Below, piece after piece: positions 32,951 to 43,824 of a stretch of 64,000 nt of DNA. The notes below the pieces were generated by a model. That model ran no database searches and was not told the origin of the DNA. It saw only the letters and a list, made by a program, of their open reading frames with translations. The first letter of the stretch is position 1, and every line of letters starts with the position of its first letter. Made by a program: the position numbers and the translations under genes. Source of the stretch: Sulfurimonas denitrificans DSM 1251 (GTDB lineage: Bacteria > Campylobacterota > Campylobacteria > Campylobacterales > Sulfurimonadaceae); assembly GCF_000012965.1 (NCBI RefSeq), contig NC_007575.1:2046001-2110000 (forward strand), given 5' to 3'.

Positions 32951-32964
32951 AGGAATATCCAATT
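32951..32964 (+). promoter_or_regulatory. Candidate ribosome binding site and ATT start of the DUF4105 gene
   Basis: The ATG at 32986 has no ribosome binding site and gives a leader without a positive N-terminus. In the same frame, eight codons upstream, ATT at 32962 follows an AGGA by 7 bases. It yields (M)LNRLSLLMIFLSLFLEASSQ, a textbook signal peptide. A stop codon (TAG) lies just before it, so no earlier start is possible. ATT starts are rare but known (infC, pcnB). Confidence 0.45.
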
Positions 32965-32985
32965 TTAAATCGTCTCTCCCTCTTA

Positions 32986-34788
32986 ATGATTTTTTTGTCT
33001 CTTTTTTTAGAAGCTTCTTCACAACTATATAAACAAAAAGCAGATGAGTTAAATTTAGCTGACTCAAAGTATTGGAAAATCCTTCTACATGTAGAAAATG
33101 GCGTCAGCCAGATTGATGATGAGAGATTTTTTCTCTCTAAAAGTGGTAAAGTAGATGCTAAAAGTGAGCTATATGCCACAATAGATGCTCTCTTAAATGA
33201 GAAAGTTTTTGATGATAATGCAACTGCATGTAGATTTCCAGCAAGAGCTGCTTGGTTACAGGAGGAGTTGAGGGAGATAAAACTGCCTGAAGTTACATGT
33301 AACGAATATGACAAAATTATCTCAAGATTAGACCCAAAATCAGTCACACTTGTTTTTCCTTCCGCTCATATAAACTCTCCAGCTTCTATGTTTGGACACA
33401 CTTTTTTGCGCATAAATTCTGAGTACGACTCTAAATTGCTCTCTTATGCCGTAAACTATGCAGCAGATGCTAATCCAAATAAAGAAAACGGAGTTATTTT
33501 TGCTATAAAAGGACTCTTTGGAGGATATTTTGGCAAATACTCTCTGCTCCCTTATTACGATAAATTAAAAGAGTATAGAGATAGTGAACAAAGAGATATT
33601 TGGGAGTATGATTTAAATTTGACTGAGGAAGAGACTCTTAAGATGGTTCGCCATATTTGGGAGCTCAATGATACACAATCTTACTACTACTTTTTTACAG
33701 AAAACTGCTCTTACAATATGCTCTGGTTTTTAGAAGCTGCCAGACCTTCTATTGATTTGAGAAAATACTTTACATACCAAGTTATACCACTTGAGAGTGT
33801 TCATGCTGCAAATAGTGAAAATATCATCACAAAGAGTTCATATAGACCCTCAAAAAGAACTCTGCTTCTAAAATATGAGGAGCTGCTTGATAAAAGATAT
33901 ATTTCACTCCCTTTCTTGTTGATAGATTCAAAAATAACTCCAATTTCTATCGTTGAAGATGCAAAGATTGAGTCTCAGCAAAAAAAATATATACTTGAAT
34001 CATCCATAGAGCTCTTAGAGTATAACTTCAGTAAAAGCAAGATAACTAAAGAAGCATATCTACAACTTTTTCATTCACTCTCTATTGCGAGGGCATCTCT
34101 TGGTTTGGGAGAGAAGATAGAGATTAAAACTCCTGCAAATCCTCTTCAAAGCCATCAAGCCATAAGAGCAATGATTGGTGCTGGGGTAAAAGAGGGTAAA
34201 ACAGTTGGTTATTTAGGTCTGCGAAGCGCTTATCATAGCTTAGAAGACAGTAATTACGGATTTTTAAGAGGCACTCAAATTGAATTTTTAAATATTGAAC
34301 TCTCCTACTCTCAAGATAAAATAGATCTCGAAGATGCAACTATTTTATCTATTGTCTCACTTGCACAGCGCTCATATTTTTTTGAGAACTTATCATGGAG
34401 AACTAAATTTGGATGGGATAGAGATTCACTAGACTCTAATGCAAACTTTATGGGCACTGTTGGTGTTGGTTTTAGCTGGGGAAATGAGTTAGGTTACAGC
34501 TACATAATGGCGGACCCGCTATTTTATGTCGATGATGGCTTTAAATCAGCCATTGGAGGCTCTATTGGATTTGTTATTGATAAATACAGTTTTATGAGCA
34601 CAAAAATGGAGCTGACAAGAAGATACTATGATGTTGGAGAAGCGCAAAATCTCTTTGGAGTAGCACAAAGCTTTAGACTCTCTAAAAATATGCAACTTAG
34701 GGTTGATTATGATTTTAAGCAAAGGGATGACAGGGCAAAAGAGAGACAAGAAAGAAGCTTAAAGTGTTACTTTAATTACTATTTTTAG
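32986..34788 (+). CDS. DUF4105 (Lnb N-terminal periplasmic domain) protein
   Basis: This protein has at least 600 residues. The central part (about residues 100-260) has FPSAHINSPASMFGHTFLRI, where a Ser-His pair and a G-H-T-F-L-R-I motif lie in the pattern of DUF4105/Lnb periplasmic domains, and YYYFFTENCSYNMLW, which supplies a conserved Cys. These are features of a papain-like cysteine hydrolase of unknown substrate. The C-terminal third looks like outer-membrane beta strands (YSQDKIDLEDATILSIVSLA, ending YFNYYF with a terminal aromatic). It is probably periplasmic and anchored in the outer membrane. The true start may be an ATT at 32962. Coordinates use the first ATG. Confidence 0.8.
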   Translation: MIFLSLFLEASSQLYKQKADELNLADSKYWKILLHVENGVSQIDDERFFLSKSGKVDAKSELYATIDALLNEKVFDDNATACRFPARAAWLQEELREIKLPEVTCNEYDKIISRLDPKSVTLVFPSAHINSPASMFGHTFLRINSEYDSKLLSYAVNYAADANPNKENGVIFAIKGLFGGYFGKYSLLPYYDKLKEYRDSEQRDIWEYDLNLTEEETLKMVRHIWELNDTQSYYYFFTENCSYNMLWFLEAARPSIDLRKYFTYQVIPLESVHAANSENIITKSSYRPSKRTLLLKYEELLDKRYISLPFLLIDSKITPISIVEDAKIESQQKKYILESSIELLEYNFSKSKITKEAYLQLFHSLSIARASLGLGEKIEIKTPANPLQSHQAIRAMIGAGVKEGKTVGYLGLRSAYHSLEDSNYGFLRGTQIEFLNIELSYSQDKIDLEDATILSIVSLAQRSYFFENLSWRTKFGWDRDSLDSNANFMGTVGVGFSWGNELGYSYIMADPLFYVDDGFKSAIGGSIGFVIDKYSFMSTKMELTRRYYDVGEAQNLFGVAQSFRLSKNMQLRVDYDFKQRDDRAKERQERSLKCYFNYYF

Positions 34789-34794
34789 AATCTA

Positions 34795-35490
34795 TTACTT
34801 TAGCTCTACAAGGTAGCCATCAGATATTTTTTTGAAACTATATTTGTAATGTCCATCAAGTTCAACTACAACTCTATAAAATTTATCGTGGTTTCCAACT
34901 CTTATCTCTGTGAAAATAGAATCAATATTTTTTCTAATGTAGTTTTTTACCTCTGCATCACTTTTAAAATCTATAACTATTCTGTGTGGATTTGCTAGTA
35001 AAAAATTTCTTATCGATTCATGTTTTGTTGTAAGCTTTAGAGTTTTTCCAGATACTAATATTGATAGATATTCAAGTGCTACATTGTCAGTGCAAAGTGC
35101 CTTTGTTTTTCTGTCTTGCGAGACTTTTATCTCTGGTTTTACATCTTTTTTTACTTCAACAATGCTCTTTTTTTCTTCACTCTTGGTTTCAACTTGAGGT
35201 TGTGAACTGTTTTGAGATATTAAAATAGGAAAATGCCAATCTATAGAGTTATCTAAATTAATGCTTTTTCTCTCAATAGAGCCATCAAGATTTTTATACT
35301 CTATCGTAACTTTTTGCAGTATTCTAGCTTGATTAGGAATAGAGATTGAGGCCTTATTGAGTGGTGGTTTTGAACTATCTTCATTTGTTGTTAGGACAAT
35401 ATCTTTCTCACCCTCAGAAGGGAAGAATGGGTTTTCACGAGCATTTAGTGTTAAAAATAGTAAAGTAAAAATCAATAAAACTTTAATCAA
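34795..35490 (-). CDS. AMIN-domain exported protein
   Basis: This 231-residue protein has a signal peptide (about residues 1-17, LTLNA) and then a low-complexity linker rich in Lys, Glu and Ser. The C-terminal domain (about 135-231) has LTTKHESIRNFLLANPHRIVIDF, then I-D-S-I-F-T-E-I-R-V-G-N-H and V-V-E-L-D-G, the AMIN pattern that localises proteins to peptidoglycan or secretins. In Campylobacterota a similar gene sits next to the FtsB-like gene and eno. No amidase domain is attached. It probably marks sites of cell-wall work. It is the last gene of the recA-eno group. Confidence 0.82.
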   Translation of the reverse strand: MIKVLLIFTLLFLTLNARENPFFPSEGEKDIVLTTNEDSSKPPLNKASISIPNQARILQKVTIEYKNLDGSIERKSINLDNSIDWHFPILISQNSSQPQVETKSEEKKSIVEVKKDVKPEIKVSQDRKTKALCTDNVALEYLSILVSGKTLKLTTKHESIRNFLLANPHRIVIDFKSDAEVKNYIRKNIDSIFTEIRVGNHDKFYRVVVELDGHYKYSFKKISDGYLVELK

Positions 35491-35533
35491 AACAACCCCT
35501 AAATATATTTACATGTATTATAGCAAGTAGTTA

Positions 35534-35812
35534 CTATTTTGCAGAAATCTCTTTTAGCTCAAAATACTCTCTTTGAAGTTCTGCATTTTCAGCCTTAAGC
35601 CTCTCTATCTCTGTTTGGAGATGGTTTTGATAATCACTCAAACCCATATAAACTTGTAATGAATTCTCTCCATAAAGAAGTAATCCAATATAAACACCAA
35701 TACTCAAAACTAAAATAAGAAGCAGAGAGAACTTTGAAAATGATAGACCAAGGTATCTCTGTATGATACTCTGTTTATCTTCATATTGCTCAAAAAGTTC
35801 CTCTTTACTCAT
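35534..35812 (-). CDS. FtsB/DivIC-like septum formation initiator
   Basis: This 92-residue protein has a short cytoplasmic N-terminus (about 25 residues), one membrane helix (about 27-48, SKFSLLLILVLSIGVYIGLLLYG, quoted in part) and a periplasmic coiled coil (HLQTEIERLKAENAEL). That is the layout of FtsB/DivIC, which joins FtsL and FtsQ in the divisome. It lies between eno and the AMIN-domain gene, a conserved epsilonproteobacterial arrangement. It starts 8 bases after eno ends. FtsL is the alternative, but it normally has a different neighbourhood (mraW). Confidence 0.8.
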   Translation of the reverse strand: MSKEELFEQYEDKQSIIQRYLGLSFSKFSLLLILVLSIGVYIGLLLYGENSLQVYMGLSDYQNHLQTEIERLKAENAELQREYFELKEISAK

Positions 35813-35820
35813 AATAGCTC

Positions 35821-37089
<1,269 letters not shown>

Positions 37090-37143
37090 CTAACCACCTC
37101 TTTTGTATTAAGTATATTATTTTATCATTTTTTTATAGTGAAT

Positions 37144-38181
37144 TTATAAATCGACATCTTCTATATCTAAGCTGTCCATTGTCATAAGATCACCTAAGCC
37201 CATAGCTGCTTTAATCTTCTCTTCAATTTCATGTGCCAACACTTTGTCTTCCATAAACTTAGCTTTAACATTTTCGCGACCTTGACCTAGCTTTGTCTCT
37301 CCATAAGAGAACCAAGCGCCACTTTTGTCAATGATATCAAGTTTTACGCCATAGTCAACAAGTTCACCCTCTTTTGAGATTCCCTCTCCAAACATTATAT
37401 CAAACTCTGCTTGACGAAACGGAGGAGCAACTTTATTTTTTATAACCTTTGCTTTTACACGATTACCAATCTGACTCTCACCCTGCTTAAGCGATGCAAT
37501 ACGTCTGACATCAATACGAACAGAAGCGTAAAACTTTAGAGCATTTCCGCCTGTTGTAGTCTCAGGAGAGCCATATCCCATCATTCCTATTTTCATACGA
37601 ATCTGGTTTATGAAGATAACTGTACAGTTCATCTTATGAAGTATGCCTGTTAATTTACGAAGTGCTTTTGACATTAGTCTTGCTTGAACACCAACGTTTT
37701 GGTCGGACATTTCGCCCTCTATTTCAGATTTTGGAGTAAGAGCTGCAACAGAGTCAATTACTATGAGGTCTATTGCGCCACTTCTTGCAATAGTCTCAAC
37801 AATATCTAGTGCTTGCTCGCCATAATCTGGTTGTGATACAAGAAGATTATCAACATCAACACCTAGATTTTTAGCATACCCAACATCAAGTGCATGTTCT
37901 GCGTCTATAAAAGCACAAACTCCGCCAGCTTTTTGGCACTCTGCTGTTATTTGAAGAGCTAAAGTTGTTTTACCAGAACTCTCAGGTCCATATATCTCAA
38001 CAACTCTACCTTGTGGTATTCCACCTATTCCAAGAGCTAAATCAAGTCCAAGAGAACCTGTACTAATTGACTCTATTGGCATTATCTCTTTATCGCCAAG
38101 TCTCATAAGAGCGCCTTTGCCAAATGCCTTATCAATCTGTTTCATCGCCAAGTCTAGTGATTTTTGTTTATTTGCGTCCAT
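37144..38181 (-). CDS. recA: Recombinase A
   Basis: This 345-residue protein is the DNA strand-exchange ATPase. Walker A reads [11 protein letters not shown] near residue 65, and the Walker B strand reads [12 protein letters not shown]. Loop L1 ([22 protein letters not shown], residues about 153-174) and loop L2 ([19 protein letters not shown]) are intact. The C-terminal acidic tail ([10 protein letters not shown]) is also complete. No SOS box is evident upstream. That fits Campylobacterota, which lack lexA. The upstream gap of about 200 bases to the GGDEF/EAL gene is AT-rich and would hold both promoters. Confidence 0.98.
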   Translation of the reverse strand: MDANKQKSLDLAMKQIDKAFGKGALMRLGDKEIMPIESISTGSLGLDLALGIGGIPQGRVVEIYGPESSGKTTLALQITAECQKAGGVCAFIDAEHALDVGYAKNLGVDVDNLLVSQPDYGEQALDIVETIARSGAIDLIVIDSVAALTPKSEIEGEMSDQNVGVQARLMSKALRKLTGILHKMNCTVIFINQIRMKIGMMGYGSPETTTGGNALKFYASVRIDVRRIASLKQGESQIGNRVKAKVIKNKVAPPFRQAEFDIMFGEGISKEGELVDYGVKLDIIDKSGAWFSYGETKLGQGRENVKAKFMEDKVLAHEIEEKIKAAMGLGDLMTMDSLDIEDVDL

Positions 38182-38382
38182 TTTAGGCTCACTTTATAGT
38201 AAATTTAGACTTATTATATGACAATTGAACTCTTTTACTAAAAAATATTGCAAATTGTCATATTAATTTTTTTTATGTAGAAAAAACTTGCATAACTTAA
38301 TGTGATTTTACCTTTTTTTTGTTAAAACATTGTTTATTGTGTACAATAACAGATTAATATCTCTTCGTAATAAGGTTATAAA

Positions 38383-40695
38383 TTGATATCAAAAAAAGAG
38401 CTTAACTTTTTTTCACCCAAACCTCTAATTTTAATATCAATTATTTGGTTAGTTGTCGGTTTCATTTTTATAACCTCTAAAGTAGAAACTCTAAAGAGTG
38501 AAAAATATCAAAATTTAACTACAGAAGCGCATGACAAACTAAAAACACTTATTAATGAGAAAAAAGAGGCTCTTTTGTTTGTAACGCTCCCTTTGGCAAA
38601 CGATATACTAATCAAAGAGGCTCTGGCAAAAAGAAATATACAGAGATTAAATCTACTCAAATTTTCAGACAATCTAAGTAAAAACACATCTTTAAAAGGA
38701 ACTTGGTTTCAACTTATATCCTCAGATGGTAAAAGTTTTTATAGAAGCTGGATAGACAAGAGAGATGATGACCTCTCCCTTATACGAGATGATGTAGCAG
38801 AGATGATAAGAAATCCACATGTAATATCTTCAATCAGTGCTGGCATCTTTGATATAACTTTCAAATCTATGGTGCCAATTTATAAAAACGATAATTTTAT
38901 TGGCTCAATTGAAGCTATTTCTAACTTTGATTCAATAGATCTAAAAATGAGAGATGCTGGGTATGAAATCATCTTTTTAGCAGATAAGAAGTACAAAAAG
39001 CTCTTGATTGAACCATCAAAAAAGACATTTATCTCAGATTACTATGTAGCAAATTCAAACTATAATAAAGAGCACTTTGAGATTGTAAAAACTAAAGGTA
39101 TAACTCATTTTCTAAATGAGATGCCCTTTCATGTAAATGAGGAGAAAAATAAGCTTATAAGTACTTATCATCTTATGGGAGTTGATGATAAAGAGATTGC
39201 TTATTTTATTATATTTCAAGATTTAGACGCTATTGATTTTAGCTCTATCTCCAGAGTAAGGGATAGTTTGATTTTCTTTTTATTCTCGTTTTTTGTTTTC
39301 TTGATTTTACTCTCCTTCTACATCTATTTTACAAATGAGAGAAGAGAGATACAACAAAGAAATATAAATTTACAAAAAAAAGTTCAAACAGCGGCTAATG
39401 AGCTTGAACATCTATCTCGTCATGACCATCTAACAAATCTTCCAAATAAAACGTTACTTATAGATAGGCTAGAGCATAGCATAAACGTAGCAAGCAAAAA
39501 TGGACAAAAAGTATCAATTCTATTTTTGGACCTTGATAGATTTAAAGAGATAAATGATACTTATAATCATGAAGTAGGCGATAAACTTCTACAAGATATC
39601 TCTAGAAGATTAAAAAAATTAATAAAAGAAGAAGACACTATCGGAAGATTTGGCGGCGATGAGTTTATTATCATACTAAATAATTCAAACGAGACACAAA
39701 CAGTTGAAGTTGTGACAAATATCATGAGTGCTATGAGTGAACCTTTTAACGTAAATAAGGTTAAACTTCATACAACTTTTAGCATTGGTATAAGTATTTT
39801 TCCTGATGATGGAAATAGTAGAGATATCTTAATTAGAAATGCTGATACCGCCATGTACGAGGCGAAGAGTAACGGTAAAAATAGATACCAATTTTATGAC
39901 AAAAAAATGACAGAGCTGGCTTTTGAGAGAACTACTCTTGAGAGCAACCTAAGAAAAGCAATTCAAAACGAAGAGTTTGAGGTCTATTTTCAGCCAAAGA
40001 TAGACGCTAGAGTTGATAAAGTTATAGGTCTTGAAGCACTAATTCGTTGGAATCATCCAGAGCTCGGACTTATTCCACCAGTGAAATTTATCCCTTTTGC
40101 AGAAAATATTGGACTTATTATAGAGATAGATAGATGGATGATGAGAGAGGCTGCTGCACAAGTTCTCTTATGGAAAAAAGAGAATATTGTGTGCGGAAAG
40201 CTCTCTATAAACGTATCAGCAAAACAGTTAGAAGACGATAATTATGTAGAGTTTTTAAGTCAAAAAATAAACGACATAGGAATTGACCCTAAAGATTTAG
40301 AGATAGAGATAACAGAGGGGCTAATTATGAAACACAGCCTACATGTAACATCTACACTCAATGCTATTCGAGAGCTTGGGATATCTATCTCTGTTGATGA
40401 TTTTGGAACGGGTTACTCATCGCTGTCGTACCTAAAACGTCTTCCGATAGATAAATTAAAAATTGATCGCAGTTTTGTAAAAGATTTACCACATGATAAA
40501 GATGATATTGCAATTGTTAAAACAATTATTGCTCTAGCGAATAATCTCTCCTTAGAGCTAATTGCTGAGGGTGTAGAGACTAAAGAGCAGAGAGATTTTC
40601 TTCTAAGTGAGGGTTGCCATAATATTCAAGGTTACTTCTACTCTAAACCCTTAAAAGTGAATGAATGTAGGGAGTTTTTACTCAATTACATGTAG
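38383..40695 (+). CDS. Membrane-bound GGDEF/EAL cyclic-di-GMP protein
   Basis: This 770-residue protein has a membrane helix (about residues 14-33), a periplasmic sensor domain of about 240 residues that looks like a dCACHE-type fold, and a second membrane helix (about 290-313). A GGDEF domain follows with FLDLDRFKEIND and RFGGDEFIII. The EAL domain has EALIRWNHPELG, INVSAKQLE, EITEGLIM, and DDFGTGYSSLSYLKRLPIDKLKID. Both active-site motifs are intact, so it may make and break cyclic-di-GMP. The start is a TTG at 38383. It is divergent from recA. The periplasmic ligand is unknown. Confidence 0.92.
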   Translation: MISKKELNFFSPKPLILISIIWLVVGFIFITSKVETLKSEKYQNLTTEAHDKLKTLINEKKEALLFVTLPLANDILIKEALAKRNIQRLNLLKFSDNLSKNTSLKGTWFQLISSDGKSFYRSWIDKRDDDLSLIRDDVAEMIRNPHVISSISAGIFDITFKSMVPIYKNDNFIGSIEAISNFDSIDLKMRDAGYEIIFLADKKYKKLLIEPSKKTFISDYYVANSNYNKEHFEIVKTKGITHFLNEMPFHVNEEKNKLISTYHLMGVDDKEIAYFIIFQDLDAIDFSSISRVRDSLIFFLFSFFVFLILLSFYIYFTNERREIQQRNINLQKKVQTAANELEHLSRHDHLTNLPNKTLLIDRLEHSINVASKNGQKVSILFLDLDRFKEINDTYNHEVGDKLLQDISRRLKKLIKEEDTIGRFGGDEFIIILNNSNETQTVEVVTNIMSAMSEPFNVNKVKLHTTFSIGISIFPDDGNSRDILIRNADTAMYEAKSNGKNRYQFYDKKMTELAFERTTLESNLRKAIQNEEFEVYFQPKIDARVDKVIGLEALIRWNHPELGLIPPVKFIPFAENIGLIIEIDRWMMREAAAQVLLWKKENIVCGKLSINVSAKQLEDDNYVEFLSQKINDIGIDPKDLEIEITEGLIMKHSLHVTSTLNAIRELGISISVDDFGTGYSSLSYLKRLPIDKLKIDRSFVKDLPHDKDDIAIVKTIIALANNLSLELIAEGVETKEQRDFLLSEGCHNIQGYFYSKPLKVNECREFLLNYM

Positions 40696-40760
40696 AATTT
40701 ATGCTTATTTAGTTAAAATCAAGTTTACGTTTTAATCTCTTAGAGGATGGTATAGATACT

Positions 40761-41624
40761 TTGAAAAAGACGCTTATTGCTCACTCACCAGATGCTGATG
40801 ATATCTTTATGTACTACGCTATAAAGTTTGGCTGGGTTGATATGGAGGGCGTTATATTTGATAATATAGCTGAGGACATTCAAACACTTAATGAAAAAGC
40901 TCTTGATGGAGTTTATGAGATAGTAGCTATCAGTTTTGCTCTGTATCCTCACATAAGAGACGATTATGCCTTGCTTAAAACTGCTGTTAGTTTTGGGGAT
41001 GGATACGGACCAAAGGTTATAAAAAGAAAGGGTGTGACCCTAAAGCGTAATTTCAAAGTTGCTCTTAGTGGAGAACACACAACAAATGCTATGCTCTTTC
41101 GTATAGCCTATCCAGATGCACGAATAACTTATATGAACTTTTTAGATATAGAACAAGCTGTAATAGAGGGCAAAGTTGACGCTGGAGTACTTATTCATGA
41201 GAGTATTTTAACTTACAACAGCGAGCTTGAAGTTGAGCGTGAAATGTGGGATATCTGGCAAGAACTCTCAGGTGGAGGTCTGCCACTTCCTCTTGGCGGA
41301 ATGGCGATTAGCCGCTCTATACCATTAAATAAATCTATTGCGTATGAAGAGACTCTAACAAAAGCTGTACATATAGCAAGAGAGCACAAACATAAGCTCT
41401 CCCAAATGCTCCTAGAGAGATCTTTGGTGCGAATAGATGCACCAACATTAGATAAGTATCTTGAGCTATATGCCAATGATGACTCTATTGCGTTAAATGC
41501 TATGCAGTACAAAGCAATAAACAAACTCTTTGAGATTGGATATAAAAGCGGTTTCTATAATACACCTATAAGTGTTGAAGATTTTATGATACCTAGTGAA
41601 TATAAAAACTTGAGAAACTCATAA
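40761..41624 (+). CDS. mqnD: 1,4-dihydroxy-6-naphthoate synthase-like (futalosine menaquinone pathway)
   Basis: This 287-residue protein starts IAHSPDADDIFMYYAIKFGW, the HSPDADD motif of MqnD, which releases 1,4-dihydroxy-6-naphthoate from cyclic dehypoxanthine futalosine. It has a periplasmic-binding-protein-like fold, a conserved G-D-G-Y-G-P, and an L-P-L-P-L-G-G segment. Campylobacterota use the futalosine route, so the call fits. MqnA shares the fold but lacks HSPDADD. The start is a TTG at 40761, and the gene overlaps fliQ by one base, so quinone and flagellar genes share a transcript. Confidence 0.87.
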   Translation: MKKTLIAHSPDADDIFMYYAIKFGWVDMEGVIFDNIAEDIQTLNEKALDGVYEIVAISFALYPHIRDDYALLKTAVSFGDGYGPKVIKRKGVTLKRNFKVALSGEHTTNAMLFRIAYPDARITYMNFLDIEQAVIEGKVDAGVLIHESILTYNSELEVEREMWDIWQELSGGGLPLPLGGMAISRSIPLNKSIAYEETLTKAVHIAREHKHKLSQMLLERSLVRIDAPTLDKYLELYANDDSIALNAMQYKAINKLFEIGYKSGFYNTPISVEDFMIPSEYKNLRNS

Positions 41625-41890
41625 TGGAGGCAAAGCTAATTACTCTTGGCATTGACACTTTTAAAGTAGCTCTTATGCTAGCTCTTCCAGGGCTTTTAGT
41701 CGGTATGTTTATCGGTTTGGCAGTTAGTATATTTCAAGCTACAACTCAAATCAATGAGATGACTCTTAGTTTTATCCCAAAAATTGTCGGTGTAGCTATT
41801 GTAATTATTTTAACTATGCCTTGGATGTTAAATGTAATGATAGACTTCACAACAGAAGTGTTTAATATGATGCCAACCTTTGTAGAATAA
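41624..41890 (+). CDS. fliQ: Flagellar biosynthesis protein FliQ
   Basis: This 88-residue protein has two membrane helices (about residues 15-36 and 53-72) and the conserved FQATTQINEMTLSFIPKI segment of the export-gate subunit FliQ. Length and motif are typical. FliQ assembles with FliP and FliR in the flagellar type III export apparatus. The start overlaps mqnD and the end overlaps the murB start, so the three form one operon. fliQ-murB adjacency is known in Campylobacter. The type III secretion homologue SctS is excluded by the context. Confidence 0.93.
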   Translation: MEAKLITLGIDTFKVALMLALPGLLVGMFIGLAVSIFQATTQINEMTLSFIPKIVGVAIVIILTMPWMLNVMIDFTTEVFNMMPTFVE

Positions 41891-42702
41891 TGAAAAAACA
41901 GAGTATTAACTTCTCTAAATTTTCTTCAATAAAAATTGGTGGCTCTTTTGATGTCTCTATTTTAGAAGATTGTTCCACCCCCTATGAAGATAGCTACTTA
42001 ATTGGCTCATGTAACAATATTTTAGTAGGCACAAATCCCCCTCCTCTTCTTAAACTCTCTAAAAAATATGATTTTATTAAGATTGAAAATAACACTCTTA
42101 AAATTGGGGCTGCAACTCCATCTGGTAAAATTGCCTCCTTTTGTAAAAAAAACAATATAGCAAACTTTGAGTTTCTCTCGCATCTTCCTGGAACACTCGG
42201 CGGACTGGTCTTTATGAACGCTGGGCTAAAAGAGTACGAAATTTTTAACAACCTTATCTCTATCACTACATGTAAGGGCGATTTTTTAAAAGATGAAATA
42301 GAGTATGGCTATAGATTTACAAATATAAAAAGCCCTATTTTAGAAGCTACATTTGAGTTAGAGAGTGGATTTTTAAAAGAGAGGGTAGAACTATTTAAAA
42401 AAATGCGCCAAAATCAACCATCAACTCCAAGTGCTGGAAGTTGCTTTAAAAATCCAAAAGGCGATTATGCTGGCAGACTAATTGAAGCAGTTGGATTAAA
42501 GGGTTTAAGCGTTGGTGCTATGGAGTTTAGCAAAGAGCATGCAAACTTTTTAGTAAATCATGGAGATGCTACATTTGATGATGCAATCTACCTTATACAA
42601 GAGGCACAAAGAAGAGTTTTAAATGAGTTTGGAATTTGGCTTGAGTGCGAAATAGTGATTTTAGATATTAGATATATGATGGAATTTAAAACACCAAACT
42701 AG
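41890..42702 (+). CDS. murB: UDP-N-acetylenolpyruvoylglucosamine reductase
   Basis: This 270-residue FAD enzyme reduces UDP-GlcNAc-enolpyruvate to UDP-MurNAc in peptidoglycan synthesis. IKIGG is near residue 15, LSHLPGTLGGLVFMNAG supplies the FAD-binding part, and RQNQPSTPSAGSCFKNP carries the conserved Ser-Cys-F-K-N-P region. The C-terminal ANFLVNHGDA segment, with the A-N-F-L-V-N motif, is also present. It is shorter than E. coli MurB (342), as is usual in epsilonproteobacteria (type II). It starts on the last base of fliQ and ends in a terminator that overlaps its stop. Confidence 0.93.
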   Translation: MKKQSINFSKFSSIKIGGSFDVSILEDCSTPYEDSYLIGSCNNILVGTNPPPLLKLSKKYDFIKIENNTLKIGAATPSGKIASFCKKNNIANFEFLSHLPGTLGGLVFMNAGLKEYEIFNNLISITTCKGDFLKDEIEYGYRFTNIKSPILEATFELESGFLKERVELFKKMRQNQPSTPSAGSCFKNPKGDYAGRLIEAVGLKGLSVGAMEFSKEHANFLVNHGDATFDDAIYLIQEAQRRVLNEFGIWLECEIVILDIRYMMEFKTPN

Positions 42703-42715
42703 AGTGTTTGATGTT
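42690..42715. terminator. Terminator between convergent murB and nifU
   Basis: AACACCAAAC and GTTTGATGTT form a 10-base stem with one mismatch and the loop TAGAGT, which contains the murB stop codon. On the plus strand the stem is followed by TTTTAAAAAAATT. It sits 10 bases from the end of nifU, so it may also stop transcription from that side. Confidence 0.65.
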
Positions 42716-42724
42716 TTAAAAAAA

Positions 42725-43699
42725 TTATATAGGAAGAACTCTGATTTTTTTAGATAGTTTCTCTTTTAGTGTTGCTTCTATAGCATAGAGAGTTCCTGTT
42801 GCAGAACTTGCACAACCATTACATGCACCTAAATATCTGATATAAACATCTATATACTCATCGCTTGTTTTTACATCGATAACTTCCATATTTCCGCCAT
42901 CCATAATTAAAAACTGACGAACATTCTCATCTACAACAGCATCTATTGCTTTGATTTTTTGCACTAAAGTCATTGCTTCAAAGCTTCCGCTACCTCCTGC
43001 ATCTGCTGCAGCTTTCATCTTCTCTTCATCCATCTCACGACGAGTATCGGCTAAAATATCCACTAAATAGTACTCCCTTTTTTCATGTCCACCAGGTCTT
43101 ATACAACTCTTACAAAAGCCGCCTGCTTTTGTGTAGTCTGTTATCTGCTCGATTGTTGTTAAATCATTTAATCTGATTACCTCTTGGAGAGTTTTTAAGC
43201 TAACACGAGCACACTCGCAAACTATAATCTCCTCCTCAAAACTCTCAGAATCAACTCCAAGATAAAGAGATGCTGCTTTTTTTATAACATCATAAGCCAT
43301 AACAGAACAGTGCATTTTTTGTGGTGGAACAGCCGGAATCTCAGGGCTATCTCTAAGAGCAAATTCAACATCAATATTTGTAATTTTTACAGCCTCTTGA
43401 ACCTTTTTTCCAATACAGAGTTCAGTCATGATGTCAGAGCTAGCTATCGCTGTTCCACATCCAAAACTCTTAAATTTAGAGTTAACAATAATATCTGTCT
43501 TTGGATCAACTTCCCAGTAAAGACGTACAGCATCCCCACAACTCTCAGCACCAAAATCAGCAACAATAAGTTTGTTGCCATGAGAAAGAGCTTCAGCTTC
43601 AGTTATCTCACCTTGATGATTTGGGTTGTTCATAAGAGTTGTTACTTTATTTGAGTAAGCATCCCATAAAGAAGCGCCCAATAAATCATTTTTTGCCAT
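42725..43699 (-). CDS. nifU: NifU-type Fe-S cluster scaffold, three-domain
   Basis: This 324-residue protein has the full three-part NifU order. The N-terminal IscU-like domain has the ligand Cys residues in CGDAVR, FGCGTAIASSD and MHCSVMA. A central 2Fe-2S domain (about 155-205) has CECARVS and GFCKSCIRPGG. The C-terminal Nfu domain has GACNGCASSATGTLYAIE. Campylobacterota use NifSU as the main Fe-S assembly system even without nitrogenase, so it probably serves general cluster synthesis, including denitrification and radical SAM proteins here. It follows nifS after a 146-base gap that holds inverted repeats. Confidence 0.93.
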   Translation of the reverse strand: MAKNDLLGASLWDAYSNKVTTLMNNPNHQGEITEAEALSHGNKLIVADFGAESCGDAVRLYWEVDPKTDIIVNSKFKSFGCGTAIASSDIMTELCIGKKVQEAVKITNIDVEFALRDSPEIPAVPPQKMHCSVMAYDVIKKAASLYLGVDSESFEEEIIVCECARVSLKTLQEVIRLNDLTTIEQITDYTKAGGFCKSCIRPGGHEKREYYLVDILADTRREMDEEKMKAAADAGGSGSFEAMTLVQKIKAIDAVVDENVRQFLIMDGGNMEVIDVKTSDEYIDVYIRYLGACNGCASSATGTLYAIEATLKEKLSKKIRVLPI

Positions 43700-43758
43700 A
43701 ATATAATCCTTTAATATATTTCATAAATTCAAGGAGACTTTTTTCCCTGATTTGTACG

Positions 43759-43824
43759 CAAAAGGAACTAGTCCCTTTTGCTCCGCTAGCCGCTACGTCA
43801 CTGAAGCTTGACACGAAAGTGTCA
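43759..43824. repeat. Two inverted repeats between nifS and nifU
   Basis: The first (43759-43780) is a 22-base near-palindrome, CAAAAGGAACTAGTCCCTTT followed by TG, with one mismatched pair. The second (43809-43824) is TGACACGAAAGTGTCA, a perfect 6-base stem with a GAAA tetraloop on the plus strand, followed by TTGTTTTT. On the minus strand, in the nifS-nifU transcript, they could fold as two hairpins in the gap and set the ratio or stability of the two messages. They might also mark a terminator for plus-strand transcripts. Confidence 0.55.
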
